Source: Parasphingorhabdus cellanae
GTDB lineage: Bacteria; Pseudomonadota; Alphaproteobacteria; Sphingomonadales; Sphingomonadaceae
Reading direction: 5' to 3'
Assembly (NCBI RefSeq): GCF_017498565.1
Contig: NZ_CP071794.1
Span: 620,001-684,000 of the forward strand
Length of the DNA stretch: 64,000 nt
Positions within the stretch are counted from its first letter, which is position 1. Each line of letters begins with the position of its first letter. Of this stretch, positions 8,491 through 17,565 are shown one piece after another. The position numbers and the translations under genes were made by a program. The notes under the pieces were generated by a model. The model was not told the DNA's origin. It saw only the letters and a list, made by a program, of their open reading frames with translations, and made no database searches.

Positions 8491-9204
8491 ATGGCCGAAC
8501 CCGGCGATGACGATTATATAAGTTCAAGCTTTAGCGATGTCGTGTGGTTGCATGGTGCCGGCCTTTCGAGCAGCACTTGGCGCAATGATTTTGGCGGGAT
8601 CAAACCGGACTTTCCCGGCCACAATCATGTGGCATGCATTACAAACCCATCGGTCGAAAGATATGCAGATTATATCGAGCCGCAACTACCAGATCGTTTC
8701 GCACTGGTAGGCCATTCGCTCGGCGGAATGGTTGCGTTGGAGCTCGCGGCCCGCCACCCCCAAAAGGTGCGCGGATTGGTGCTTGCCGAAGCCGTTCCAA
8801 CAGTGCGTCAAACCACTAGCTCCATTCTTCTGGCTCGTCTTAGCAAAGCCATTATGAGTCACGTCAGCCCGAAGCGACTGGCTTGGCTTTCAGGTCTCGC
8901 AGAACCCGAAATCGTGAGGCAACATCTTCATGAGCAGATAGGGCAAATGGACGTACAAGGCATAAAGGACGGACTGGAGGCCGCCATACAATATGATGGT
9001 CGCCCGCATCTGCCACATATCGAAGCGCCCACATTGGTCATCACCGGTGAACGGAACAAAGCGACCAACGCAGGCGCAAAGCTATTCTGTAGCAGCATTG
9101 GACATGCGCGACTTGTAACAATGCCAGGCGGGCACATACTTCATGTTGAGAATGCTGATCAATTTTATGCCGTCATTTTTCAATTTCTAGGAGACAAACC
9201 ATGA
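8491..9204 (+). CDS. Alpha/beta-fold hydrolase
   Basis: This 237-residue protein has the alpha/beta hydrolase pattern: WLHGAGLSSSTWR (oxyanion region), the nucleophile elbow GHSLGG (Ser about residue 76) and a C-terminal His in MPGGHILHVEN. The site where many relatives carry the catalytic Asp (GxxD) reads GERNK, so the acid is either elsewhere or absent. The substrate is unknown; the form resembles lactonase/esterase-type members. The stop codon overlaps the next start by four bases (ATGA), so the two hydrolases are translationally coupled. An ATG at 8471 lies in another frame that ends quickly, which supports the start at 8491. Confidence 0.85.
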   Translation: MAEPGDDDYISSSFSDVVWLHGAGLSSSTWRNDFGGIKPDFPGHNHVACITNPSVERYADYIEPQLPDRFALVGHSLGGMVALELAARHPQKVRGLVLAEAVPTVRQTTSSILLARLSKAIMSHVSPKRLAWLSGLAEPEIVRQHLHEQIGQMDVQGIKDGLEAAIQYDGRPHLPHIEAPTLVITGERNKATNAGAKLFCSSIGHARLVTMPGGHILHVENADQFYAVIFQFLGDKP

Positions 9205-9974
9205 GCCTTCATTATTTGACCCGCGGCAATCCCGAAGGCGATCCGATTGTCTTTCTGCATGGCGGCAGTTTCACCGGACGCATGTGGCTCGACATCGCCG
9301 GGATGCTGCCGGAATTTCATAACATCATTCCCGACCTTCCCGGACATGGCAAAAGCGCGGATCACCCGCTCACCTCGCTGGAACAGGCCGCAGACGCTGT
9401 CGCGGACGTGATCAGAACCCTATTTGCAGGAAAGCCAGTGCATTTGGTGGGTTTGTCATTTGGCGGATATGTCAGTCTGTATCTGCTGATCCGGCACCCC
9501 GATCTGATCCAGCGCGCCATGATTAGCGGCATACAAGCCGGCGCGATGCCGCATCCCAAGCTCGTGCTATTGGCGATAACCCTGTCGTCGCCTTTCATGC
9601 GGTTTCAATGGTATCGGGAAAAAATGGTCGAGATGATGGGTCTTGATGATTATAGTTTGGCATCAGACGAAGAAAGCCGCGCAAACGCCACTCCAAAAAC
9701 AATGCGTCGGGTGGGAAAGCTAGCGGTGGAGTTTGATGTGCGGGATCAGATTTCCGCGATTGCCACACCGACATTGCTTGCAGCAGGCACAAAAGAACTT
9801 CCTACAATCCTTGAAGGATTAAAACTTTTTCAAACGGAAATGCCTAATTGTCAGGCCGTACGCGTTCCTGATTTGGGTCATGGATGGTGCGGCGAGGACC
9901 CTGAACTATTTGCCGACACGGTCCGTGCTTGGCTCAACGACCAACCGCTGCCCGATAGACTTAAGCCCGTTTGA
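9201..9974 (+). CDS. Alpha/beta-fold hydrolase, second of a coupled pair
   Basis: This 257-residue protein has the motifs FLHGGSFTGRMW, DLPGHGKS, the nucleophile elbow GLSFGG (Ser about residue 93) and the C-terminal His in DLGHGWCGED. As in its upstream neighbour, the usual acid position (AAGTKELPT) shows no Asp. It begins inside the stop codon of the preceding gene (ATGA overlap) with a good AGGAG Shine-Dalgarno. The two proteins share the fold but little beyond motifs, so they are not a recent duplication. Substrates cannot be told from sequence. They could work on related esters or lactones, or form a heteromer (inference). Confidence 0.85.
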   Translation: MSLHYLTRGNPEGDPIVFLHGGSFTGRMWLDIAGMLPEFHNIIPDLPGHGKSADHPLTSLEQAADAVADVIRTLFAGKPVHLVGLSFGGYVSLYLLIRHPDLIQRAMISGIQAGAMPHPKLVLLAITLSSPFMRFQWYREKMVEMMGLDDYSLASDEESRANATPKTMRRVGKLAVEFDVRDQISAIATPTLLAAGTKELPTILEGLKLFQTEMPNCQAVRVPDLGHGWCGEDPELFADTVRAWLNDQPLPDRLKPV

Positions 9975-10073
9975 AGCAACCATTCGAAGGACTGCCTCTA
10001 TCGTCTGACAAAATACTCCCTAAGAAGGATATTTGCTTGAACGCCTGCCCGGTGAACTGGTAGCGGCTCTACA

Positions 10074-10559
10074 ATGCATGATTTTTCAATTTCTCAAGAT
10101 CAGTCTCCGGAAATCTTATACCGGGATCTAATCTCTGCCGCTCGCGCGCTCACCGATGGCGAACCGGATGCCATTGCCAATATGGCCAATGTCTCAGCGC
10201 TTATCTGGCAATATGTTCCCGACCTCAATTGGGCGGGTTTTTATCGTGTGGTCGATGACGAACTGGTGCTCGGACCGTTTCAGGGGAAAACCGCCTGTAT
10301 CCGCATTTCCATGGGCAAAGGCGTTTGCGGAACGGCAGCCGCCACCGATAAAGTTCAACGGGTTGCTGACGTCCATGCCTTTCCGGGCCATATTGCCTGC
10401 GATGCCGATAGTCGCAGTGAATTGGTGGTGCCGGTTAGCAGCAGCGGAAAAGTGATTGCGGTGCTTGATCTTGATAGCCCCCTGCCCGAAAGATTCTCCG
10501 CAGAGGACGAAACCGGCATGACGGATTTAATCGCTGCGATCGCTAACAGCCTTGGTTAA
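10074..10559 (+). CDS. msrC: Free methionine-(R)-sulfoxide reductase (GAF-domain fRMsr)
   Basis: The enzyme reduces free methionine-R-sulfoxide using thioredoxin-recycled cysteines. The 161-residue protein is a single GAF domain (NWAGFYRVVDDELVLGPFQGK, then SELVVPVSSSGKVIAVLDLDSP). Its three cysteines, Cys75, Cys85 and Cys109, have the same spacing (10 and 24 residues) as Cys84, Cys94 and Cys118 of the E. coli enzyme, so it should be active. It stands alone between the hydrolase pair and the glycine-zipper gene. Confidence 0.92.
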   Translation: MHDFSISQDQSPEILYRDLISAARALTDGEPDAIANMANVSALIWQYVPDLNWAGFYRVVDDELVLGPFQGKTACIRISMGKGVCGTAAATDKVQRVADVHAFPGHIACDADSRSELVVPVSSSGKVIAVLDLDSPLPERFSAEDETGMTDLIAAIANSLG

Positions 10560-10720
10560 CAGCGGTTAAACCATATTGCCCCATTTCGAGACAGTCTGAC
10601 AAAACACCCCTATTTTACAAGCTGCTAATGGCCAAATAACCCTTCAAATGGTAACTATTCGTTAGCCATTGCGCGGCGGAACGCGCCAGCCGCTCGTTCC
10701 AAAACAGGGAGTTGTTAACC

Positions 10721-12118
10721 ATGAAGATCCTTTTATTTGCTGGCTTGACTGGCGCTATGGCAATGCTGCCAGCAGCCGCCTCTGCAGCCATCGAATCGGT
10801 ACCTGCTAGCGTCCAAGCCAAGGCCCCTTTAGACATATCATTTGCTTCCGCGACAGCGCTTGCCTCTACCGCACAAGGCGCAAAAAAAATAATGAACCGT
10901 GTGGGTGGCAAACAGATCCGCCATGGCGTGCATGCCGGTCGCAAATTCCGAGACGGCGCTCAAGTTCGCATGGGGCGCATTGGTGATCGGCGCGGCTATC
11001 AGCGCCCACATCGGGGGTTCCGTTTGCCTAGAACCTTCATTCAGCCGCGCTTCTTCATCGCTAACTACGGTAATTACGGCTTGAGACAGCCATCTGCCGG
11101 ATATGGTTGGTCACGTTATTATAATGATGCCGTTCTAACCGATCGCCGTGGTGTCGTTTATGATAGCGTCAATAACCTGGACTGGGATCGTTACAATCAC
11201 GGCTATAATGATGGCTATCGGGCTGGTCAGGCCACTTACGACAATAGTGTGTTCATGAATGACGACCGCGTTGTGGCAACGCCGAAAGCCTATCGCGGAT
11301 CAACAACTTATCAAGGTGATTGGGACGGTGCTTATCGTGAGGACGGCAGCTATCGAGGCGATTGGAAGGGTACTTATCGCGATGCTGATGGCGCGGTGTA
11401 TGAAGGCCAATATTCCGGTACCTTCATCGGTGACGGCAACGCCGCTCAGGTCGGCGCCAGCTATGCCGACGGCCCGCACTGGAGCCGTAGTGAAGGGCCG
11501 GTTCGCGCTGGACATGACTACGAAGCACCTCGCTACGAAGCGGAACGCTATGATGGCCGTGATGAAGAACTCGCTTATCTCGAACGCTGCAAAAAAAGCA
11601 GCGGCATTGGCGGCGCTGTTGTCGGCGGCGCTATTGGCGCTTTAGCTGGCAACCGGATTGCCGGACGCGGTAACCGTCTTGGTGGATCGTTAATCGGTGG
11701 CGGAGTTGGCGCTCTGGCTGGTGCTGCAATTGATCAAAGCACAGATCGTTGTCGCAAGCTGCTCAAAAAATATGGCCAAGATTCTCGGGAGCGCCAATCA
11801 TATTCTCGCGCACAACGGCCTGAATATCGCGTACCGGTTCAACAGCCGCACTATCGGACACAATATGTCTATCCCAGCGGTTGGCAGGGCGGCTATTACT
11901 ACCCACAGGCGCAACCGATGGTGACAACAATCGTGATCCAATCAGCACCGGTAACGACGACAACCACGACGACTTATATTGATGAAGAAGTCATCTACAC
12001 CAAAGCTAAACCAACAAAGAAGCGCTGGAAGCCTGCTCCGAAAAGGGCGTGGAAGCCAAAGCATGTGCCAGCACCGGTTAAAGGTTGCCAGCAGGAATGC
12101 TGTCTGTACTGCGATTGA
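10721..12118 (+). CDS. Secreted glycine-zipper protein with RcnB-like and MORN-like segments
   Basis: This 465-residue protein has a signal peptide (MKILLFAGLTGAMAMLPAAASA). A basic, aromatic region with an RcnB-like pattern follows (WSRYYNDAVLTDRRGVVYDS), then repeated GDW-G-YR / DG-Y-G units reminiscent of MORN repeats (about residues 195-235). A glycine-zipper 2TM segment (about 294-338, GIGGAVVGGAIGALAGNRIAG) is like that of Rickettsia 17-kDa antigens, and a Lys/Pro-rich tail ends in CCLYCD. Glycine zippers insert into membranes, so a role in the outer membrane or cell surface is likely but unproven. The ATG at 10721 has an AGGGA Shine-Dalgarno and is preferred over the TTG at 10712. The start overlaps a TTAACCAT motif. 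Confidence 0.82.
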   Translation: MKILLFAGLTGAMAMLPAAASAAIESVPASVQAKAPLDISFASATALASTAQGAKKIMNRVGGKQIRHGVHAGRKFRDGAQVRMGRIGDRRGYQRPHRGFRLPRTFIQPRFFIANYGNYGLRQPSAGYGWSRYYNDAVLTDRRGVVYDSVNNLDWDRYNHGYNDGYRAGQATYDNSVFMNDDRVVATPKAYRGSTTYQGDWDGAYREDGSYRGDWKGTYRDADGAVYEGQYSGTFIGDGNAAQVGASYADGPHWSRSEGPVRAGHDYEAPRYEAERYDGRDEELAYLERCKKSSGIGGAVVGGAIGALAGNRIAGRGNRLGGSLIGGGVGALAGAAIDQSTDRCRKLLKKYGQDSRERQSYSRAQRPEYRVPVQQPHYRTQYVYPSGWQGGYYYPQAQPMVTTIVIQSAPVTTTTTTTYIDEEVIYTKAKPTKKRWKPAPKRAWKPKHVPAPVKGCQQECCLYCD

Positions 12119-12139
12119 TAGGTGATAATGAAATCGAAG

Positions 12140-12174
12140 AAACCCGTTGATCAGAAGTGATCGGCGGGTTTTTC
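12140..12174 (+). terminator. Intrinsic terminator after the glycine-zipper gene
   Basis: AACCCGTTGATCA, a GAAG tetraloop, and TGATCGGCGGGTT form a 13-bp stem with two G-U pairs, followed by a run of T. It starts 21 bases after the stop codon at 12118. Confidence 0.88.
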
Positions 12175-12220
12175 TAAAACGCAACTTTTTCGGCGGAGAT
12201 GTAAGAAAAGTAGCAAATCA

Positions 12221-12979
12221 TCAGATGGTTTTTTTCAGATTGGCCTTGGGATTAAAACGCCGCCATCCATCAGGTCCCAATTGTTCCAAGGGCTGAAAAC
12301 GGACCTTATATTCCATCCGGCTCGATCCATTTACCCAATAACCAAGATAGACGAACGGCAGTCCCGCTTTACGTGCACGTAATATATGGTCCATGATAAT
12401 GAAATTGCCCAGGCCAGCGCGATCCGGATGATCCGCATCGAAGAAACTGTAAATCATCGATAGGCCGTCACCCTGTTGATCCGTCAAACAGGCTCCAACC
12501 AAACGGCCTTTAACGCCATCTACAGTGGGTTCACGATACTCAATGACATAGCTTTTGACCGGTGATTGCTCGATCATGTCAGAGTAATCCATCTCATCCA
12601 TTTCGGTCATGCCGCCGCCTGGGTGCCGTTTGGAAAGATATTTCTGCAACAAGGAAAACTGTTCTTCGGTTGCCCATGGTTCACAGGCTTCAACAACAAT
12701 ATCCTGATTGCGACGGAGCAATTTGCGTTGTGTGCTATTGGGTTGAAACTCATCAACCACCACGCGAACTGAAACACATGCTTTGCAATCGAGACAGCTT
12801 GGCCGGTAAGCGACATTTTGACTGCGACGAAACCCGATCCGCCCCAAGGCATCATTCAGCTCATCGGTATGGGGACCACTCAGCTCGGTGAAAACTTTCC
12901 GCTCGCTTTTGCCAGGCAGATAAGGGCACGGGCTGGGGTTTGTGACAAAAAATCGGGGGAAGCGAACGGGTGCGGTCAC
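12221..12979 (-). CDS. bpt: Aspartate/glutamate leucyltransferase (N-end rule, Bpt)
   Basis: Bpt transfers leucine from Leu-tRNA to proteins with N-terminal Asp or Glu, marking them for ClpS/ClpAP degradation. The 252-residue protein shows the family signature: [17 protein letters not shown] near the N-terminus with its Cys, the cysteine cluster [28 protein letters not shown], and [21 protein letters not shown] and [15 protein letters not shown] in the GNAT-like C-terminal half. The start is a GTG at 12979 without an obvious Shine-Dalgarno. An 11-base palindrome, GGTAATTTACC, lies upstream at 13051-13061. It is convergent with the glycine-zipper gene. Confidence 0.95.
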   Translation of the reverse strand: MTAPVRFPRFFVTNPSPCPYLPGKSERKVFTELSGPHTDELNDALGRIGFRRSQNVAYRPSCLDCKACVSVRVVVDEFQPNSTQRKLLRRNQDIVVEACEPWATEEQFSLLQKYLSKRHPGGGMTEMDEMDYSDMIEQSPVKSYVIEYREPTVDGVKGRLVGACLTDQQGDGLSMIYSFFDADHPDRAGLGNFIIMDHILRARKAGLPFVYLGYWVNGSSRMEYKVRFQPLEQLGPDGWRRFNPKANLKKTI

Positions 12980-13111
12980 AGATGAGAGCCTTAAGTTACC
13001 TATTTAAGAATCAGTAAACCTAATATGCCTCGTGCCAGCACACATTAAAAGGTAATTTACCATGATGTGAAAAACGCCACTGTCGGAGGTCGGTTATTAC
13101 GATAATCAGGC

Positions 13112-13138
13112 AAAAAAAACGGGGCGATAAACGCCCCG
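13112..13138 (-). terminator. Intrinsic terminator after the small secreted-protein gene
   Basis: On the minus strand, CGGGGCG, loop TTTAT and CGCCCCG are followed by a run of eight T. It stands 23 bases beyond the stop codon at 13162. Confidence 0.9.
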
Positions 13139-13161
13139 CTCTTCAAATATTTAATCAGGCC

Positions 13162-13404
13162 TCAGGGGCTTGTTGGATCGTCATCATCGTCATCAGCAAT
13201 GATGATGATACCAGCGATAACCGCTGCAGCAGCCAAAACACCGATGATGATGCCGGAACTACCTTCAAGCTTTTCAGCTCCGGTATCAGCAGTAGCACCG
13301 ATGCGTTCTGCAACTGGAGCTGTGCTCTTGACAGACTGAGCCATTGCGGGGGCGGTTATGAGGGAAACGGCGGCTACGGAAGCGGCCAACTTGTTGAACT
13401 TCAT
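13162..13404 (-). CDS. Small exported/membrane protein with acidic C-terminus
   Basis: This 80-residue protein has a signal peptide (MKFNKLAASVAAVSLITAPAMAQ) and a short polar region. A hydrophobic helix of about 20 residues (SGIIIGVLAAAAVIAGIIIIA) follows, with a tail of six consecutive Asp and then PTSP. The ATG at 13404 has a GGAG Shine-Dalgarno at good spacing, and the gene has its own strong terminator, so it is very likely a real, well expressed monocistronic gene. I recognise similar small proteins in other sphingomonads but no function. It recalls short inner-membrane proteins whose helix is followed by a charged stop signal. Confidence 0.7.
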   Translation of the reverse strand: MKFNKLAASVAAVSLITAPAMAQSVKSTAPVAERIGATADTGAEKLEGSSGIIIGVLAAAAVIAGIIIIADDDDDDPTSP

Positions 13405-13605
13405 TATATACTCCAATCAGAATATTTACATTTATCAAAGGACAAGTCGAACCCCGACTTAAAACCCCCGATAGGGCAACAACGCTGCGCGACTCTTTAT
13501 TGGGTGCATGCGCTATTGCCTGCGTGATACGTTCAGACTGTTTCAAACGCAAGTAATAAACTATAAAAACAGTCGAGCTATATGAATAGTACGACGCGCC
13601 GAAAG

Positions 13606-15276
13606 TTATTGCTGTTTTATGACATAGACAGGTCGCCCCGCTACCCACGTCTGCTCGACGATAATATTTCTGATCGCTTGCGGCGCTGCCAGCATTAAAT
13701 CCTCGCTGATTATCACGAAATCTGCCCGTTTACCTTTAGTTAGACTGCCGATTCTATCCTCGGCAAAAGCCGCATAAGCTGCATCCGTCGTATAGGCTCG
13801 CCACGCCTGCTCACGGGTTAATTTCTCTTCTGGCATCCAACCACCGAAAGGCTGACCGTTCTCATCTTCTCGTGTTATGGCAACCGCCAATCCGGGAAAT
13901 GGGTTGGACGACTCAACCGGCACATCGGTGCCAAAGGCTAATTTTGCACCCGAATCGAGTATTGATCGCCAAGCATAGGCGCCATCAAGGCGGTCAGCTC
14001 CCAACCGTGCCTCAGCCATCAGCCGATCAGAGGTCTGATGGACGGGCTGCATCGAGGCGATGGTCCCGGTTTTCGCTATTCGGGGAAGATCAACAGGATC
14101 AACAATCTGTGCATGCTCTATTCGCCAACGGCGGTCGCCTTTGAACGTATATTGCAATTCTTCAATCGCAGACAACAGTTCTTCATTCGCCTGATCGCCT
14201 ATGGCGTGTACGGCTGTCTGAAAACCATCCATAGCAGCACGGCTCATCTTATTCTTGAGCTGCGCTGACGTGAGCAACGCCAGGCCTTTTTCTGGCGATT
14301 TGTCAGAATATGGCTGCTTTAGCAATGCCCCGCGCGAACCCAGTGCTCCGTCGATATATAGTTTCACCCCTGCAAGCTTCAGATGATCGTCATAAAGCCA
14401 CGGTGAAGGTCCCGGCCCGCCAATAGCAATCATATTGTCAATTTCGCCGGCATAAGAGATGATCCGGACTTTCAATTGGCCTTTATCCCCTGCCCTTCGA
14501 AAGCTCTGCCATTGCTGCATGGTAGTTCCCATGTCGGCAATTGTGGTTACACCTTGCGATAGCAATATTTCCTGTGCTTTCATCAGCGCCAGATCATTTT
14601 CCACAGGACGTGGTGCCGGAATACTCTTCGCAAATAGATCCTGGGCTTTATCGACAAAAATACCGGTAGGCTGCCCGCCCGCCTTTTCTATCGCGCCGCC
14701 GGACGGCGCCTTGGTTGCAGCACTAATACCCGCCGCTTTCATACCAGCACTGTTGACCCAGGCGGCATGGCCATCAACCCGCTCCAGAAAAACAGGACGA
14801 TCTGGAAGGATTGCATCAATATCCGCCGCGTTGGGAAAGCGCCCTAGCCCCCAAACTTCCTGATTCCATCCCCGCCCGATGATCCACGGGCGATTGGGGT
14901 ATTTCTCGGCATATTCGCGAAGCGCCTGTTGTGCCTCAGCCAGCGACTTTGTGTCAGAAAGATCAAGTGTCAGCGCGGCGAAACCTAGTCCCATCACATG
15001 ACCATGGGCATCGACAAAACCCGGAATCAGAGTTTTACCCTTACCATCAAACTGGAAATCAACATCTTTGGGCCGCTTATCTTTGCGATCCAGCAACTCT
15101 TTCACCCTGCCGTCATCATCAATAACCATGGCAGCAAACCGAATGACCTTGCCATCTTCGTTGAGTGTCATGCCGTTGACATTCTCAATCAGGCTATCGG
15201 CCTGTGCGGGCACGCCCGCAAATATTAAAGTCGCACATAAGGCACTACTTGACTTTACCATCGAAAAAATACGCAT
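13606..15276 (-). CDS. Exported amidohydrolase, YtcJ type (amidohydrolase family 3)
   Basis: This 556-residue protein has a signal peptide (ending about VPAQADS). It carries the metal-binding HxH in TLIPGFVDAHGHVMGLG, the family 3 block WIIGRGWNQEVWG, the VDGHAAWVNS motif, VKLYIDGALGSRGA, a His in TAVHAIGDQAN, and FGTDVPVESSNPF near the C-terminus. Members hydrolyse amide or similar bonds; the substrate is unknown. The periplasmic location is inferred from the signal peptide. The ATG at 15276 is preferred over the GTG at 15279, with AGGGGA as ribosome binding site. It is the first of several amidohydrolase or peptidase genes in the window with signal peptides. Confidence 0.9.
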   Translation of the reverse strand: MRIFSMVKSSSALCATLIFAGVPAQADSLIENVNGMTLNEDGKVIRFAAMVIDDDGRVKELLDRKDKRPKDVDFQFDGKGKTLIPGFVDAHGHVMGLGFAALTLDLSDTKSLAEAQQALREYAEKYPNRPWIIGRGWNQEVWGLGRFPNAADIDAILPDRPVFLERVDGHAAWVNSAGMKAAGISAATKAPSGGAIEKAGGQPTGIFVDKAQDLFAKSIPAPRPVENDLALMKAQEILLSQGVTTIADMGTTMQQWQSFRRAGDKGQLKVRIISYAGEIDNMIAIGGPGPSPWLYDDHLKLAGVKLYIDGALGSRGALLKQPYSDKSPEKGLALLTSAQLKNKMSRAAMDGFQTAVHAIGDQANEELLSAIEELQYTFKGDRRWRIEHAQIVDPVDLPRIAKTGTIASMQPVHQTSDRLMAEARLGADRLDGAYAWRSILDSGAKLAFGTDVPVESSNPFPGLAVAITREDENGQPFGGWMPEEKLTREQAWRAYTTDAAYAAFAEDRIGSLTKGKRADFVIISEDLMLAAPQAIRNIIVEQTWVAGRPVYVIKQQ

Positions 15277-15306
15277 CACTATCCCCTAATTTCAATCGCC
15301 GTAAAA

Positions 15307-16182
15307 CTACGCCCGGTTCTTCGGCAATCGAGAAACCAGCGAACTTGTATCATGGCGGCCACCACCTGCAGCTTGTACTTCGGCATAAAACTGATCGACC
15401 AAAGCAGCCACTGGCAAGGTCGAACCGTTAGCCCGAGCTTCTTCCAGCGCTAATCCGAGATCCTTGCGCATCCAGTTGACCGCAAAACCAAAATCAAATT
15501 CATCTTTGGCCATTGTGGCCCAGCGATTGTCCATCTGCCAGCTTTGGGCCGCCCCGCCAGAAATCGCGTCGTAAACTTTGTCGAGGTCCAATTTGCCCGC
15601 TTGGGCAAAGCGCAAGGCTTCGGACAAGCCTTGCAGCACGCCCGCAATCGCAATTTGATTGCACATTTTGGTGGTTTGTCCGGCCCCCGGTCCGCCGACA
15701 TGGACTATACGGGCAGCATAAACCGCCATGATGTCTTCTGCAGCCGCAAAAGCGTCCTTGCTTCCACCGCACATGATAGACAGCTTGCCATTTTCGGCTC
15801 CCGCCTGCCCACCCGAAACCGGCGCATCCACGACTTGTATCCCGCGCCCCTGTGCTTCAACGGACAATTGCCGAGCAATTTGAGCTGACACAGTGGTATG
15901 ATCAATGAACAGACTGCCGTTCTGCATTACGCCAAAAGCACCCTCACGGCCCATCGTGACTGCGCTCAGGTCGTCATCATTACCAACACAGCTAATCACA
16001 ATTTCAGCCCCTTGGGCCGCTTCCACTGGACTGGCAGCAAAGGTGCCACCATTTTCCGCCACCCATTTTTCCGCTTTCGATTTGGTACGATTATAGACTG
16101 TCAGGTCATGTCCAGCCCGGGCCAGATGGGCTGCCATAGGACCGCCCATCACGCCAATTCCGATAAATGCAATTTTTGCCAT
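15307..16182 (-). CDS. Beta-hydroxyacid dehydrogenase (3-hydroxyisobutyrate dehydrogenase family)
   Basis: This 291-residue NAD(P)-dependent dehydrogenase starts with the Rossmann motif IAFIGIGVMGGPMAAHLARAGH. It has the substrate-binding signature DAPVSGGQAGAENGKLSIMCGG, the catalytic Lys in GAGQTTKMCNQI and the C-terminal helical region with FGFAVNWMRKDLGLALE. The family includes 3-hydroxyisobutyrate dehydrogenase (valine catabolism), tartronate semialdehyde reductase and related enzymes; there are no neighbouring valine catabolic genes to decide. It is divergent from ilvA with a short shared promoter region (16183-16242). Confidence 0.9.
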   Translation of the reverse strand: MAKIAFIGIGVMGGPMAAHLARAGHDLTVYNRTKSKAEKWVAENGGTFAASPVEAAQGAEIVISCVGNDDDLSAVTMGREGAFGVMQNGSLFIDHTTVSAQIARQLSVEAQGRGIQVVDAPVSGGQAGAENGKLSIMCGGSKDAFAAAEDIMAVYAARIVHVGGPGAGQTTKMCNQIAIAGVLQGLSEALRFAQAGKLDLDKVYDAISGGAAQSWQMDNRWATMAKDEFDFGFAVNWMRKDLGLALEEARANGSTLPVAALVDQFYAEVQAAGGGRHDTSSLVSRLPKNRA

Positions 16183-16242
16183 AGGTTACTCGCATAATCA
16201 TTGTTTCCCTGATTGACCAGATGCGTTAGGGGCCTTGGCATT

Positions 16243-17484
16243 ATGACAAAAGAAAACACCGCTCCGCTTCCGACTTTCAGCCATGATGATGTCAAGGCCG
16301 CCCATGCGCGTATCCGTGACCGGGTCGTGCAGACACCGACACTGAAGAGTATTACGCTATCCGAGATGGCAGGCGCAGAGGTTTATCTGAAGTTCGAAAA
16401 CCTTCAGTTTACCGCCGCTTACAAGGAACGCGGAGCCCTGAATGCGCTGCTTCTGATGGATCAAGACAAGCGGGCAGCGGGCGTAATCGCGGCATCCGCC
16501 GGCAATCATGCGCAGGGTCTCGCTTATAATGCGAAAAACCTGAACATCCCTGCGACTATTGTCATGCCCACAACCACTCCGATGGTAAAGGTTGAGCAAA
16601 CCCGTGGACATGGTGCAGAAATCGTCATGGCGGGCGGCAATTATGACGAAGCCTATTCGAACGCACTGGAACTCGCCGCACAGCGCGGGCTTACTTACAT
16701 TCACGCCTTTGATGATCCGCGCGTCGCCGCTGGTCAGGGTACGGTTGCCATCGAAATGCTCGAAGCCGTCCCCGATCTCAATCGCTTGATCATCCCCATT
16801 GGCGGCGGCGGATTATTCTCGGGCATGGCCACAGCGGCTCATGCGATCAATCCCAATATAAAAATGACGGGTGTGCAGGCTGCGCTTTACCCCAGCATGT
16901 ATGGCAGGATTAATGGCAAGGAAGTTACCGCTGGCGGTGACACGCTGGCGGAAGGCATCGCGGTGCGAAATCCATCGGAATTTACCGCCGCGATCATCCA
17001 GAAACATGTCGATGAGATTTTGCTAGTGGGCGAAGCGCAACTGGAAGGCGCGGTCAGTCTATTGCTTCAAATCGAGAAAACCGTTGTCGAAGGCGCTGGC
17101 GCGGCCGGCCTCGCAGCCCTGCTCGGTAACAAGGATAAATTTGCCGGCGAGAAAGTCGGTCTGGTTCTGTGCGGCGGCAATATTGACACCCGGTTACTCG
17201 CCAATGTGCTGCTCCGCGACCTTGCCCGCTCCGGCCGCCTTGCGCGCCTCCGCTTACATTTGCGCGATCAGCCCGGTGCGCTGTATAATGTCGTGAAGCA
17301 ATTTGCCGAGCATGAGGTCAACATCATCGAAGTCTATCACCAGCGTGTTTTCACCAACCTGCCCGCCAAGGGGTTGATTACCGATATTGAATGCGAAGCG
17401 AAGGACAAGGCGCAACTGGACGGCTTGATCGCTGACTTAAACAAAGTTGGCTATGATGTGCGGCAGGTGGAACTGGCGGATTAA
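16243..17484 (+). CDS. ilvA: Threonine ammonia-lyase (threonine dehydratase)
   Basis: The enzyme deaminates L-threonine to 2-oxobutanoate, feeding isoleucine synthesis. The 413-residue protein has the fold-type II PLP domain with the Schiff-base Lys61 in FTAAYKERGAL, the substrate loop SAGNHAQG, the phosphate-binding GGGGLFSG and the CGGNIDTR motif. A single ACT domain follows at the C-terminus (about residues 335-410; HLRDQPGALYNVV). The single ACT domain is typical of the shorter TdcB/IlvA-like forms, so it could be either biosynthetic or catabolic. The ATG at 16243 is preferred to the TTG at 16213; an AGGGG element lies upstream. Confidence 0.93.
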   Translation: MTKENTAPLPTFSHDDVKAAHARIRDRVVQTPTLKSITLSEMAGAEVYLKFENLQFTAAYKERGALNALLLMDQDKRAAGVIAASAGNHAQGLAYNAKNLNIPATIVMPTTTPMVKVEQTRGHGAEIVMAGGNYDEAYSNALELAAQRGLTYIHAFDDPRVAAGQGTVAIEMLEAVPDLNRLIIPIGGGGLFSGMATAAHAINPNIKMTGVQAALYPSMYGRINGKEVTAGGDTLAEGIAVRNPSEFTAAIIQKHVDEILLVGEAQLEGAVSLLLQIEKTVVEGAGAAGLAALLGNKDKFAGEKVGLVLCGGNIDTRLLANVLLRDLARSGRLARLRLHLRDQPGALYNVVKQFAEHEVNIIEVYHQRVFTNLPAKGLITDIECEAKDKAQLDGLIADLNKVGYDVRQVELAD

Positions 17485-17565
17485 CGACTTAGAATAGTGC
17501 TCGCCTTAGTAGCGTATGAATATATCGGCATTGGCTTATCGAAGATCAAATGCTAACCAATAATA

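Noticed and set aside
10712..10720. TTG start for the glycine-zipper gene
   Set aside because: ATG 10721 follows an AGGGA ribosome binding site at suitable spacing and begins a normal signal peptide.
13286..13648. 120-residue minus-strand frame over the small exported protein
   Set aside because: It overlaps the better supported 80-residue gene with signal peptide and terminator.
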